DNA from: Rhodospirillaceae bacterium
GTDB taxonomy: Bacteria > Pseudomonadota > Alphaproteobacteria > Rhodospirillales > Rhodospirillaceae
NCBI GenBank assembly: GCA_040219235.1
Contig: JAVJSV010000016.1
Coordinates: 124,001 to 188,000 of the forward strand
Length of the DNA stretch: 64,000 bases
Reading direction: 5' to 3'
Shown: one piece after another, positions 19,148-27,640 of the stretch
How the letters are laid out: each line of letters opens with the position of its first letter
Position numbering within the stretch: position 1 is the first letter of the stretch
Made by a program: the position numbers and the translations under genes
Notes under the pieces: generated by a model
What the model was told of the DNA's origin: nothing
Databases searched by the model: none
The model's input: the letters and a program-made list of their open reading frames with translations, nothing else

Positions 19148-22100
19148 ATGAATAGGGGTATGACAAAGCCTGATCATGCTCCCTTTGTGCACCTTAGAAC
19201 ACACTCCGCGTTTTCCCTCGCTGAGGGTGCGATTAAGATTCCCCAGCTGGTTGCGCTGTGCGTCAAAAACCGCATGCCCGCGGTGGCTTTGACAGATACG
19301 CGAAACCTCTTCGGCGCCTTAGAATTTTCAGTGTCTTGCGCAGAAAAAGGCATTCAGCCGATCATTGGTTGTCAGCTTTCAGTTGAGCGTGCTGTCGAGG
19401 AGGGTAAGGCGGGGTCAGGCCCAAGAGTGCCCGAGCCCGATCAACTGGTTCTGCTGTGCCAGACGGAAGAAGGTTATTCCAACTTGTTGAAGTTGGTCAG
19501 TCAGTCCTTTTTAGAGACACCGCCCGGTGAAACACCACATGTGTCTATGGCTGACATCAAACTCAATTCGGGTGGACTTATTGCCTTGACGGGCGGCTTG
19601 CAAGGCGCTGTTGGGCGCCACCTTGTTGAGGGGCAGTTCGCCAAGGCCGAGACTGTGCTGCTTGATCTGGCCAAGACGTTTCCAGACCGTTTGTATGTTG
19701 AAATCCAGCGCCATGGCTTGCCGGATGAAGATCGTATTGAGCCTGCTTTGGTTGATCTCGCGTTTGCACACGATGTGCCTCTGGTCGGAACCAATGAGCC
19801 CGCCTTTGCGGATGCAAGCATGTACAGCGCCCATGACGCCCTGATGTGCATTGCCGAGAAGTCTTATATCTCGATTGCAGACCGTAAGCGGTTGACACCT
19901 CAGCATTACTTTAAATCAGCAGAGGAGATGGTCGAACTTTTTGAAGACCTGCCGGAAGCTGTGGAAAATACGCTGGTTATTGCGCAGCGTTGCTCTGTCA
20001 TGGTGGAGCGTAGAGACCCCATTTTACCACGTTCGCCAAAGGCTGGCGACCGGACAGAGGAAGAGGCGCTGCGAGAACTCTCTCTCGAGGGCCTGGAAGG
20101 GCGTTTGAAAAAGCACGTTTTTACAGCGGACATGAGTGAGGCCGATAAACAGGAGGTTGCCAAGCCTTACCGGGAACGCCTGGAGTATGAATTGGGTGTG
20201 ATTGGTACCATGGGGTTCCCTGGTTACTTCCTGATTGTTGCCGACTTCATTCAATGGGCCAAAGATCAAGGGATTCCGGTTGGCCCGGGTCGTGGTTCGG
20301 GGGCGGGCTCTGTTGTCGCTTGGGCGCTCTTAATTACCGACCTCGACCCATTGCGCTTTGATTTACTGTTTGAACGCTTCCTGAATCCTGAGCGCGTGTC
20401 GATGCCTGACTTCGATATCGACTTTTGCCAGGACCGCCGAGAGGAAGTTATCAAGTATGTACAGCATGAGTATGGCGTAGATCGGGTCGCTCAAATTATT
20501 ACATTCGGAAAACTACAAGCGCGCGCCGCTTTGAGAAACGTTGGGCGGGTGCTGGAGATGCCACTCGGTTATGTGGACAAGATCTGCAAGATGGTCCCGA
20601 ATAATCCGGCGAGTCCCGTGACACTGCAGGAGGCTATTGAGTCTGAAAGCGAGCTCAGAGCCCTGCGCGATACCGACGAAAATGTTGCGCAATTGTTCGA
20701 TATCTCGCTCAAGCTTGAGGGGCTTTACAACCATGCGTCAACGCACGCCGCAGGCGTGGTTATTGGAGACCGGCCCCTCGCTGAATTGGTTGCGCTATAC
20801 CGCGATCCCCATTCTGAAATGCCCGTGACTCAGTTCAACATGAAGTGGGTTGAGCAGGCGGGTTTGGTGAAATTTGACTTCTTGGGCCTGAAGACACTCA
20901 CAGTATTAGATACTGCGGTGAAGCTTCTGGCCAATCGTGACATTAAACTCGATTTAGCAACCATACCTCTGGATGATACGGCGACTTTCGACATGTTATC
21001 GCGCGGCGATACGACGGGCGTGTTCCAATTGGAAAGTACGGGCATGCGCGATGTCCTGCGCAAACTGAAGCCAGATGTGTTCGAAGATATTATCGCCGTT
21101 GTGGCTTTGTATCGTCCGGGGCCAATGGATAACATTCCTAGTTTTATTGACCGCAAGAACGGGCGCGAGAACATCTCCTATATGCACCCTGTGTTGGAGC
21201 CGATCTTGAAAGAAACCTACGGCATCATGATCTACCAAGAGCAGGTGATGCAGGCGGCCCAGGAGATGGCCGGATATTCATTGGGTAGTGCTGATCTTCT
21301 GCGCCGCGCCATGGGCAAAAAGATCCAGGCGGAAATGGATGCACAGCGCGAGCAGTTTGTGAAAGGGGCGACGGAAAGAGATACAACCGCTGAACAAGCT
21401 TCTGACGTTTTTGATACCATCGCTAAGTTTGCGGGCTACGGCTTTAATAAATCCCACGCTGCGGCCTATGCTTTGGTGGCCTATCAGACGGGGTATCTCA
21501 AGGCGAACTATCCGGTTGAGTTCATGGCGGCGACCATGTCTCTTGATATGCAAAATACGGACAAGCTGGAAGGGTTTAAGTCTGAACTCAGGCGCTTGGA
21601 TATTGAGCTCTTGCCACCTGACGTCAATCACTCCGGTGTCAGGTTCACGGTTGAGCAATTGCCAGACGGGGCATGGGCCGTGCGGTATGCGCTGGCGGCG
21701 GTTAAAAACGTCGGTGCCGGTGCCATGGAAGGGCTGGTGAAGGTCAGAGATGAGGGTGGGCCGTTCAAGGATCTTAATGACTTCGCGGGCCGGCTGGACA
21801 CGAAACTTATCAATAAACGCCTGATCGAAAACTTAGTGCGGGCCGGGGCCATGGACAGCCTGCATTCTAATCGTGCTGAGATGATGGAAGGGTCTGAGAT
21901 TATTTTGCGTCATGCTCAAGCCGGGGCCGAGGCGCGAAACTCGGATCAGCATGCTCTGTTTGGAGGTGAGGCTGACCTTCCCAAAGTAAAACTGCCGACC
22001 GTCGAAGACTGGCGCAAGATGGAGCGTCTGGAAAAAGAGTTTGAAGCTTTCGGGTTTTACCTCTCTGATCACCCTCTTGATGCCTATTCGGCAACGCTTA

Positions 22101-22639
22101 AGGCGCAGGGCGTCGTGAGCGCGCGTGACTTAGACACACTGACAGCAGCGGATTTTGCAAAGCCACTGCGCATGGCCGGAACCATGTTGAGTAAACGCGA
22201 GCGCGTCAGTAAGAGCGGCAACCGCTACGCGTTTTTAAATTTGTCCGATGCGACAGGCTCCTTTGAAGCCGTGATTTTTTCGGAAGTGCTTGCGGCATCA
22301 CGTGAGCTGCTAGACTCCGGCCAGCCTATGCTGATCACACTTGATGGCCGCCAGGAGGATGATCAGGTGCGCCTGATGGTGACCAAACTCACGCCGCTTG
22401 ATGAGGCGGTTGCCGCACGGCTCGATAACCTGCGCATTGAGATGAAGGACGGCACTCCGGTTGAGGAGCTGAAGGCTATTATTGCCTCAGACGGTGTTGG
22501 TAATGGCCGTATTCTTCTGGTGGCGCGTTCCAACGGGCACGAAGTTGAAGTGGCATTGCCAGACCGGTACGCGATCTCGCCGCAGACCCTTGGACGCGTG
22601 AAAGACGTGCCGGGCGTGACCGATATCCTCCAATTTTGA
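19148..22639 (+). CDS. dnaE: DNA polymerase III alpha subunit
   Basis: The replicative polymerase catalytic subunit, 1163 residues from ATG 19148. It has the N-terminal PHP domain (FVHLRTHSAFSLAEGAIKIPQL), the polymerase palm with PGRGSGAGSVVAW and the catalytic PDFDIDF near residues 420-426, the fingers, a tandem HhH region, and an OB fold near the C-terminus (MLSKRERVSKSGNRYAFLNLSD). Three starts are possible (19118, 19148, 19160). GAGGG at 19132-19136 fits 19148 best, but not strongly. Length matches DnaE1. Confidence 0.96.
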   Translation: MNRGMTKPDHAPFVHLRTHSAFSLAEGAIKIPQLVALCVKNRMPAVALTDTRNLFGALEFSVSCAEKGIQPIIGCQLSVERAVEEGKAGSGPRVPEPDQLVLLCQTEEGYSNLLKLVSQSFLETPPGETPHVSMADIKLNSGGLIALTGGLQGAVGRHLVEGQFAKAETVLLDLAKTFPDRLYVEIQRHGLPDEDRIEPALVDLAFAHDVPLVGTNEPAFADASMYSAHDALMCIAEKSYISIADRKRLTPQHYFKSAEEMVELFEDLPEAVENTLVIAQRCSVMVERRDPILPRSPKAGDRTEEEALRELSLEGLEGRLKKHVFTADMSEADKQEVAKPYRERLEYELGVIGTMGFPGYFLIVADFIQWAKDQGIPVGPGRGSGAGSVVAWALLITDLDPLRFDLLFERFLNPERVSMPDFDIDFCQDRREEVIKYVQHEYGVDRVAQIITFGKLQARAALRNVGRVLEMPLGYVDKICKMVPNNPASPVTLQEAIESESELRALRDTDENVAQLFDISLKLEGLYNHASTHAAGVVIGDRPLAELVALYRDPHSEMPVTQFNMKWVEQAGLVKFDFLGLKTLTVLDTAVKLLANRDIKLDLATIPLDDTATFDMLSRGDTTGVFQLESTGMRDVLRKLKPDVFEDIIAVVALYRPGPMDNIPSFIDRKNGRENISYMHPVLEPILKETYGIMIYQEQVMQAAQEMAGYSLGSADLLRRAMGKKIQAEMDAQREQFVKGATERDTTAEQASDVFDTIAKFAGYGFNKSHAAAYALVAYQTGYLKANYPVEFMAATMSLDMQNTDKLEGFKSELRRLDIELLPPDVNHSGVRFTVEQLPDGAWAVRYALAAVKNVGAGAMEGLVKVRDEGGPFKDLNDFAGRLDTKLINKRLIENLVRAGAMDSLHSNRAEMMEGSEIILRHAQAGAEARNSDQHALFGGEADLPKVKLPTVEDWRKMERLEKEFEAFGFYLSDHPLDAYSATLKAQGVVSARDLDTLTAADFAKPLRMAGTMLSKRERVSKSGNRYAFLNLSDATGSFEAVIFSEVLAASRELLDSGQPMLITLDGRQEDDQVRLMVTKLTPLDEAVAARLDNLRIEMKDGTPVEELKAIIASDGVGNGRILLVARSNGHEVEVALPDRYAISPQTLGRVKDVPGVTDILQF

Positions 22640-22681
22640 GTCTTTCCGCTCTAAGCTCTTTGCCTTGATTTTCCTATTGAG

Positions 22682-22699
22682 TGTCAAGTGACCTTGACA
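22682..22699. promoter_or_regulatory. Palindromic operator, copy 1
   Basis: A perfect inverted repeat, TGTCAAG then TGAC then CTTGACA. The right arm contains TTGACA, an ideal -35 element, so a protein bound here could block the promoter of the following membrane-protein/HTH pair. Confidence 0.65.
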
Positions 22700-22719
22700 G
22701 CTACCGTCACACACTGGTA

Positions 22720-22737
22720 TGTCAAGTAAGCTTTACA
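22720..22737. promoter_or_regulatory. Palindromic operator, copy 2
   Basis: A second copy with the same 7-4-7 layout: TGTCAAG, TAAG, CTTTACA, one mismatch in the right arm. The start-to-start distance from copy 1 is 38 bases, close to whole helical turns. It probably binds the same regulator. Confidence 0.6.
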
Positions 22738-22793
22738 TTTACGGATGTGCATTTTCCCGTGCAACAAGGTGGACACTCAAAGGAGGAGGCAAG

Positions 22794-23222
22794 ATGTTTT
22801 CTTTTTGGAAGAGCCCCAGTAATTCCAATGTGTTTGATCGCGATAACAACAAAAAATACCGATGGGAACTAGGTACTGGAGTTCTATTGTATTTTTTGCT
22901 GACGATAACCCAAGGCTGGTCCTATCACTTGTGGCAGCTTGATGAGAGTCGTTGGCGCGCAATCATCGCACTTTCGCCGATGATGGGCATTGCGGTTTGT
23001 TTATGGGCCGGATGGCGCATGTACAAACGGGTCGATGAATTTCAGCGTCGTATTATGAATGAAGATATTACGATTGCTGCATTTGGTACTGCTTTTATCA
23101 CTTTTGGATATGGCTTTCTTGAACAGATTGGTTTCCCGCGACTTACCATGTTCTGGGTATGGGGCGTTCTCGGGACTCTGTGGATAATGGTGTACTGGGG
23201 CAATCGCCTCTTTCGCCGTTAA
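22794..23222 (+). CDS. Four-helix membrane protein paired with an HTH regulator
   Basis: A 142-residue protein with a charged N-terminus and four hydrophobic segments (about 27-44, 55-76, 92-112, 117-137). After helix 2 it has MYKRVDEFQRRIMNED; a short DEFQRRI-like motif at this place is common in small membrane proteins that neighbour YozG/XRE-type regulators. The start at 22794 follows the strong site AGGAGGAGG; an in-frame ATG at 22719 lies within operator copy 2. The function of the family is not known. The HTH gene follows 14 bases later. Confidence 0.78.
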   Translation: MFSFWKSPSNSNVFDRDNNKKYRWELGTGVLLYFLLTITQGWSYHLWQLDESRWRAIIALSPMMGIAVCLWAGWRMYKRVDEFQRRIMNEDITIAAFGTAFITFGYGFLEQIGFPRLTMFWVWGVLGTLWIMVYWGNRLFRR

Positions 23223-23236
23223 CACACAACTAGATT

Positions 23237-23428
23237 ATGAAAAACTTGTTGTGCGACATGCGTAAACGGGCGGACTGGTCTCAAGCGGAACTTGCAGATC
23301 GGCTTGAGGTGTCCCGCCAGACCGTTAATGCATTAGAGACAGGAAAGTATGACCCGAGTCTGCCGCTGGCCTTCAAAATCGCAGCTCTGTTTGACTGTCG
23401 TATCGAAGACGTTTTTTTCCCGGAATAA
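23237..23428 (+). CDS. Small XRE-family helix-turn-helix regulator
   Basis: A 63-residue protein that is almost only a DNA-binding domain: WSQAELADRLEVSRQTVNALETGKYDPSLPLAFKIAALF (residues 14-52) is a textbook XRE helix-turn-helix, and IEDVFFPE is the standard ending of this compact group. It is co-transcribed with the membrane protein before it and most likely represses their shared promoter through the two TGTCAAG palindromes. A role in sensing membrane state is speculative. Confidence 0.9.
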   Translation: MKNLLCDMRKRADWSQAELADRLEVSRQTVNALETGKYDPSLPLAFKIAALFDCRIEDVFFPE

Positions 23429-23523
23429 GGAATGCTCATTCAGCGGCTGACATAGAGCGCAGATGTCATCGCCAAGCGTCTGCAATGTGTTATCGTGTCT
23501 AAATAATTTTATAGGAGACAAGT

Positions 23524-24468
23524 ATGTCTAATATTTTTTTCCGTTTCTCACGGCGGGCGGCCATGGTTTCAACTGCCAAAGCGGCTTTGGTTGCAGTCGC
23601 CGCGAAGGGCAGTTTTTCTGCGGCCAAAGCGGATGGACACGAAGGCCAGGGCAAATACACGATCACCCGTGGTTATGCAGACGGCCCCTTTGGTCAGGTT
23701 CATTACCAGGATGTTTCACCGGCTGATCCGGTCGGTCTACCATTGATCCTTCTGCATCAGGCCCCCATGTCTTTGCGTCAGTTCGATAACGTTTATGGAC
23801 CACTGGCTGCGCGTGGCATTAGATCGATCTCAATCGACATACCAGGGTTTGGCCAATCGGATACGCCTGATTTTGTTCCGAGCGTTGATGATTATGCGAC
23901 GGCCATTCCAGCTGTTCTTGATCATTTGGGTCTGGAGAAAGTTGATCTGTTAGGGCACCACACCGGCGCGATGGTTGTCACATCGGTTGCCTTACAGTTT
24001 CCGGATCGTATCAATAATCTTGTGATCAACGGCCCGTTCCCAATGACCGACGAAGAACGCGCCAAGTTCCTTAAAGGCAATAAAGAACGTGAGCAGGATT
24101 TTGTGTACGAAGACGATGGCACACATGTCCAAAATAGCTTTTTGACTCGTTATCGCATGTATGGCGAGGGCGTAGATGCCAAATTAATTACCCGTTACAC
24201 GGCTGAAAAATTTATCGGTCTCGGGCCTTTCTGGTACGGACACCATGCGGCATTTCAATATAATCATAATGAAGCCTTGCCCAAGATTACCCATCGCACT
24301 TTGCTACTGACCAATACGGGGGATCAGATTTACGAAAATGCTAAATGGGCGAAGGAAATGCGCCCAGACCTGGATTATATTGCGCTTGAAGGCGGTGGTG
24401 TAGATGTGGTCGACCAAATGCCAGAGGAATGGGCTGATGCCGTTACTGGTTTCCTAAAAGGAATGTAG
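23524..24468 (+). CDS. Exported alpha/beta-hydrolase-fold protein with altered catalytic triad
   Basis: A 314-residue protein with an N-terminal SRRAAMVS (residues 9-16) and a hydrophobic stretch, a possible Tat signal. The fold is clear: oxyanion strand LILLHQAPMS (74-83), DIPGFGQSD (105-113) and the elbow strand VDLLGHHTGAMV. The elbow reads G144-H-H-T-G148, so the nucleophile place (146) is histidine instead of serine, aspartate or cysteine. The acid D267 (TGDQIY) is kept, but the usual catalytic histidine near 292 is missing (LEGGGVDVVDQMPEEW). Relatives with G-Y/H-H-T-G exist as I recall; their chemistry is unknown to me. It is followed by a small secreted-protein gene 3 bases later. Confidence 0.85.
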   Translation: MSNIFFRFSRRAAMVSTAKAALVAVAAKGSFSAAKADGHEGQGKYTITRGYADGPFGQVHYQDVSPADPVGLPLILLHQAPMSLRQFDNVYGPLAARGIRSISIDIPGFGQSDTPDFVPSVDDYATAIPAVLDHLGLEKVDLLGHHTGAMVVTSVALQFPDRINNLVINGPFPMTDEERAKFLKGNKEREQDFVYEDDGTHVQNSFLTRYRMYGEGVDAKLITRYTAEKFIGLGPFWYGHHAAFQYNHNEALPKITHRTLLLTNTGDQIYENAKWAKEMRPDLDYIALEGGGVDVVDQMPEEWADAVTGFLKGM

Positions 24469-24471
24469 GGC

Positions 24472-24816
24472 ATGTTTAGGTATGGTCTTTTATGTGCCGG
24501 TGTTCTGGCTTCGATGATCAATATACAGCCTGCAGCGGCTTTGTCTGGCCGAGAGTACTTGCAACTTGATGCCTCCAATCGCGCGCTCCATGTCATGGGG
24601 ATGGTTGAGGCGATGAAGTACACAGATGATCTATCCGGAACGAATTCACTGAAGTGGTTGTTTCAGTGTGCGGGCAGTTGGACCGGGGTGCAGTTTGAGC
24701 AGGCCTTATCTGATTATATTCAGCGCAACCGTTACAAGTTGAGTTATCGCACACCCTCTTTGTTGGTTTCTGCTGTCGGCAGCCGGTGTCCCAATGCGCC
24801 CATGTGGGCGAGATAG
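24472..24816 (+). CDS. Small secreted Rap1a/Tai-like protein
   Basis: A 114-residue protein with a signal peptide (about 1-23, ending in PAAA). The mature part, starting LSGREYLQLD and carrying two cysteines (C66 in FQCAGSW and C104 in GSRCP), resembles the Rap1a/Tai family first known as immunity proteins to type VI amidases, but widespread as small periplasmic proteins without a known role. No type VI genes are nearby. It follows the hydrolase by 3 bases and overlaps the longest glsA reading. Confidence 0.6.
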   Translation: MFRYGLLCAGVLASMINIQPAAALSGREYLQLDASNRALHVMGMVEAMKYTDDLSGTNSLKWLFQCAGSWTGVQFEQALSDYIQRNRYKLSYRTPSLLVSAVGSRCPNAPMWAR

Positions 24817-24826
24817 AGTACGCGCG

Positions 24827-25768
24827 ATGATGCAGTCTAACGTGCTGCAAGATTTAAATATTCAGGATGTGCTTGAGCGTGTCTCGCAGGAGGCCACCAA
24901 GGACTTTGGCAAAGGCAGGGTGGCGGCTTATATCCCTGCGCTAAAACGGGTCCCATCGCGCAAGTTTGCGATGTCTGTGTGCACCGTAGATGGCCATGAG
25001 TATAATGTGGGCGACTCAGATGAAGCCTTTTCCATTCAAAGTATTTCTAAAGTCCTAACCCTTGCGATGGCACTTGAAGAGTTGGGCACGGGGCTCTGGA
25101 AACGTGTCGGCAGAGAACCGTCAGGCAACCCATTCAATTCATTGGTTCAGCTTGAACGGGAAAACGGAATTCCGCGGAATCCGTTTATTAATGCTGGTGC
25201 ATTGGTGGTGACGGATGTTGTGACGTCACGCATGTCCGACCCAAAGCTCAGCCTACGGAACTGGGCGAGGGCCTTGTCAGGCAATAAGCGCGTTACCTTC
25301 GATAAAGAGGTTGCCCAGTCTGAAAACCAGACGGGCGACCGGAATCGAGCTATTGCCTACTTTTTGAAAACCCATGGCAATCTCAAGTCAGATGTTGAGT
25401 CGGTATTGGACGTTTATTTTCATCAATGCTCACTAAGCATGTCTTGTCTTGACGTCGCGCGGGCATTCAGGCCCCTCGCCAACCGGGGCATGGTTCCGGG
25501 CACAAAAGAGCAGGTGATGCCGCTGCGTCGCGCTAAGCGGATCAACTCATTGATGATGACTAGTGGTGTGTATGACAGTGCGGGAAACTTTGCTTATCGT
25601 GTTGGCATACCCTGCAAGAGTGGTGTCGGGGGCGGAATCGCGGGTGTCATACCTGGCGTGATGTCTCTTTGTGTATGGTCGCCGGAATTGGACTCTGCTG
25701 GAAACTCTTTGGTGGGGACTAAGGCGCTAGAATTATTTACGACAAAAACAAAACTATCGGTGTTTTAG
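24827..25768 (+). CDS. glsA: Glutaminase
   Basis: A 313-residue glutaminase of the serine-dependent beta-lactamase-like fold that converts glutamine to glutamate and ammonia. The catalytic pair is S72-x-x-K75 (FSIQSISKVLTLAM). Further family blocks are NPFNSLVQLERENGIPRNPFINAGALVV, SENQTGDRNRAIAYFL and KSGVGGGIAGVIPG. I use ATG 24827 (a second ATG follows at 24830) after GAGTACGCGCG; the 24794 start would overlap the preceding gene. Size equals that of E. coli YneH/YbaS. Confidence 0.95.
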   Translation: MMQSNVLQDLNIQDVLERVSQEATKDFGKGRVAAYIPALKRVPSRKFAMSVCTVDGHEYNVGDSDEAFSIQSISKVLTLAMALEELGTGLWKRVGREPSGNPFNSLVQLERENGIPRNPFINAGALVVTDVVTSRMSDPKLSLRNWARALSGNKRVTFDKEVAQSENQTGDRNRAIAYFLKTHGNLKSDVESVLDVYFHQCSLSMSCLDVARAFRPLANRGMVPGTKEQVMPLRRAKRINSLMMTSGVYDSAGNFAYRVGIPCKSGVGGGIAGVIPGVMSLCVWSPELDSAGNSLVGTKALELFTTKTKLSVF

Positions 25769-25778
25769 GAGCCTTGAT

Positions 25779-26312
25779 ATGAAACCGTATGCCAGACTCT
25801 TAATGATTGTTGTTCTCACAGGACTAGCAGCCTGTGCAACGGACTCGAACGTGTCTCAGAGGGACTTGGCCGGTTTAGACGCACAAAACCCGCAATTGGT
25901 GAACGCCTCTGTGGTCAGCGGCGGCCAACCAACAGCGGCAGATTTGGCTCTTCTGAAGTCGAAAGGCATCGGTACGGTTATTAATCTTCGCAGAGAAGAC
26001 GAGGATCTTGGGTTTGATGAGGCTGCTGAGGCTGAGAGCCTGGGATTGTCATACGTTAACTTGCCTGTGGGTATGGAAAACCTGGACCTTCAGACCGCGA
26101 CGCAACTGCGCGCCATTCTTAACCAGACGGCAGCGCCCGTTTATTTGCACTGTGGCAGCGGCAATAGAGTGGGCGCGCTATATGCCATCGGCGCTCATTT
26201 GATTGATGGAAAACCCCTCGAAGAGTCTCTGGATGTGGGGCGCAAGGCCGGTATGACCGGATTAGAGCCCAGGGTCCGTGAGATTTTAACGAACGCTGAA
26301 GCAGCGCCTTAA
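25779..26312 (+). CDS. Lipoprotein tyrosine-phosphatase-like protein (DUF442/Blh-related)
   Basis: A 177-residue protein with a lipoprotein signal (TGLAAC, acylated C19), so a membrane-anchored periplasmic protein. The phosphatase fold is shown by SGGQPTAADLALLKSKGIGTVINLRRE and the P-loop HCGSGNR (124-130), with C125 as nucleophile and R130. The spacing C-x4-R, not C-x5-R, is typical of the bacterial Blh/DUF442 side family. The physiological substrate is unknown. It lies 10 bases after glsA and may be co-transcribed. Confidence 0.85.
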   Translation: MKPYARLLMIVVLTGLAACATDSNVSQRDLAGLDAQNPQLVNASVVSGGQPTAADLALLKSKGIGTVINLRREDEDLGFDEAAEAESLGLSYVNLPVGMENLDLQTATQLRAILNQTAAPVYLHCGSGNRVGALYAIGAHLIDGKPLEESLDVGRKAGMTGLEPRVREILTNAEAAP

Positions 26313-26420
26313 GTCAGGTAATCTGCACTTCCAAGGTTCTCTCTTCACTGTTTTGGGGATTCCAGGTGGAAAGGTCTTGCTATTCCGCCACTTTCTCCTT
26401 AGAAACCGCGTCATTCCACA

Positions 26421-26510
26421 CGCAGGGATGCGGCGCTCGGGTGTTCTGAGTGTTCGGTCCGGTCCAAGGCATGTGTCTTGGTCACCCCCTGCGGAGGCTT
26501 AACCGGAGAA
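26421..26510 (+). promoter_or_regulatory. Structured leader of rpsB
   Basis: The 5' leader shows a long-range 7-base pairing, CGCAGGG (26421-26427) with CCCTGCG (26487-26493), enclosing a smaller hairpin, CCAAG (26464-26468) with CTTGG (26477-26481). It ends in GGAGGCTTAACCGGAGA, which carries the ribosome site. Such leaders before rpsB often mediate feedback by S2. Identity as a named RNA family was not tested. Confidence 0.5.
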
Positions 26511-26516
26511 AGACTT

Positions 26517-27524
26517 ATGACGCTGCCCACGTTCAGCATGCGCCAGCTCATTGAAGCTGGCTGCCACTTTGGCCACAATACCCGTCGCTGGAATCCGAAG
26601 ATGGATTCATACCTTTATGGTGTGCGCGACGGTGTTCATATTATCGACCTTCAACAGACCGTACCGCTGTTGCACCGCGCCATGCAGGCCGTACACGATG
26701 TGGTTGCCGGCGGCGGACGTGTCCTGTTCGTAGGCACCAAGCGCCAGGCTCACGATTTGGTCAAGGAATACGCAGAGCGCTGCGGCCAGTATTATGTCAA
26801 TCACCGCTGGCTTGGCGGGATGTTGACCAACTGGAAGACAATTTCTAAGTCGATTAAGCGTTTGAAAGACCTCGAAGTACGTTTTGCCAGCCCAGAAGGC
26901 TTGGTTGGTTTGACCAAGAAAGAAGCGCTGAATCTTCAGAGAGAGAAAGATAAGCTTGATCTGGCGCTTGGCGGGATTAAGGACATGGGCAATGTTCCTG
27001 ACTTGATCTTCATTATTGACACAAACAAAGAAGATATTGCGGTTTCGGAAGCCAATAACCTGAATATTCCGGTTGCAGCAATCTTGGATAGTAATTCTGA
27101 TCCCAAGAATATTACCTATCCAATTCCCGGTAACGATGATGCCATTCGGGCGATTAAATTGTACCTTGAATTGATGGCAAACTCGGCTTTGGAAGGTATC
27201 CAAGACGAGATGAAAGCCGCTGGCGTTGATGTTGGGGCGCAGGATGAAGCTCCTGTAGAAGACCTCTCTGCCGTTGAAGAAGATGGAGCTGACGATGCTG
27301 CGCCTGCCGCTAAAAAAATAGCGCCTGCCGCTAAAAAGACGACTGAACCAGCTACAGACGCAGAAAAGAAACCTGCTGTTAAAAAGACAGTGGTGAAGAA
27401 AAAAGCCACAGCAAAGAAGGCTACAACGGCTAAAAAGGCCCCTGCAGCTAAGAAAACGACAGCCAAGAAAACCACGGCAAAAAAGACAACAGCAAAGAAA
27501 GCTGTGGCCAAGAAAGAAGACTAA
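26517..27524 (+). CDS. rpsB: 30S ribosomal protein S2 with a lysine/alanine-rich tail
   Basis: A 335-residue S2. Residues 1 to about 225 are the normal ribosomal protein ([56 protein letters not shown]). The final 100 or so are extra: an acidic linker, then an AKK/TAKK repeat tail resembling histone H1, not needed for the S2 fold. Start at ATG 26517 after CCGGAGA; the upstream GTG/ATG-type reading from 26478 falls inside the leader. Paired with tsf as in nearly all bacteria. Confidence 0.96.
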   Translation: MTLPTFSMRQLIEAGCHFGHNTRRWNPKMDSYLYGVRDGVHIIDLQQTVPLLHRAMQAVHDVVAGGGRVLFVGTKRQAHDLVKEYAERCGQYYVNHRWLGGMLTNWKTISKSIKRLKDLEVRFASPEGLVGLTKKEALNLQREKDKLDLALGGIKDMGNVPDLIFIIDTNKEDIAVSEANNLNIPVAAILDSNSDPKNITYPIPGNDDAIRAIKLYLELMANSALEGIQDEMKAAGVDVGAQDEAPVEDLSAVEEDGADDAAPAAKKIAPAAKKTTEPATDAEKKPAVKKTVVKKKATAKKATTAKKAPAAKKTTAKKTTAKKTTAKKAVAKKED

Positions 27525-27640
27525 AGCTGACAGAAAATAATACGAGCAGGCCGACCAATTTGCGTGATTGCGCAGTTAATCATAGCTGACAATTGTTAAC
27601 TTGACCGCTCGTAAGGACTGACAAGTAAGGACGAAGACGA

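Noticed and set aside
26607-27203. A 198-codon minus-strand frame opposite rpsB
   Set aside because: Same reason: complete overlap with a universal gene and no recognisable protein.
27525-27640. A regulatory RNA between rpsB and tsf, from the repeated word AGCTGACA
   Set aside because: An eight-base word twice in 116 bases without a stable fold is not sufficient.
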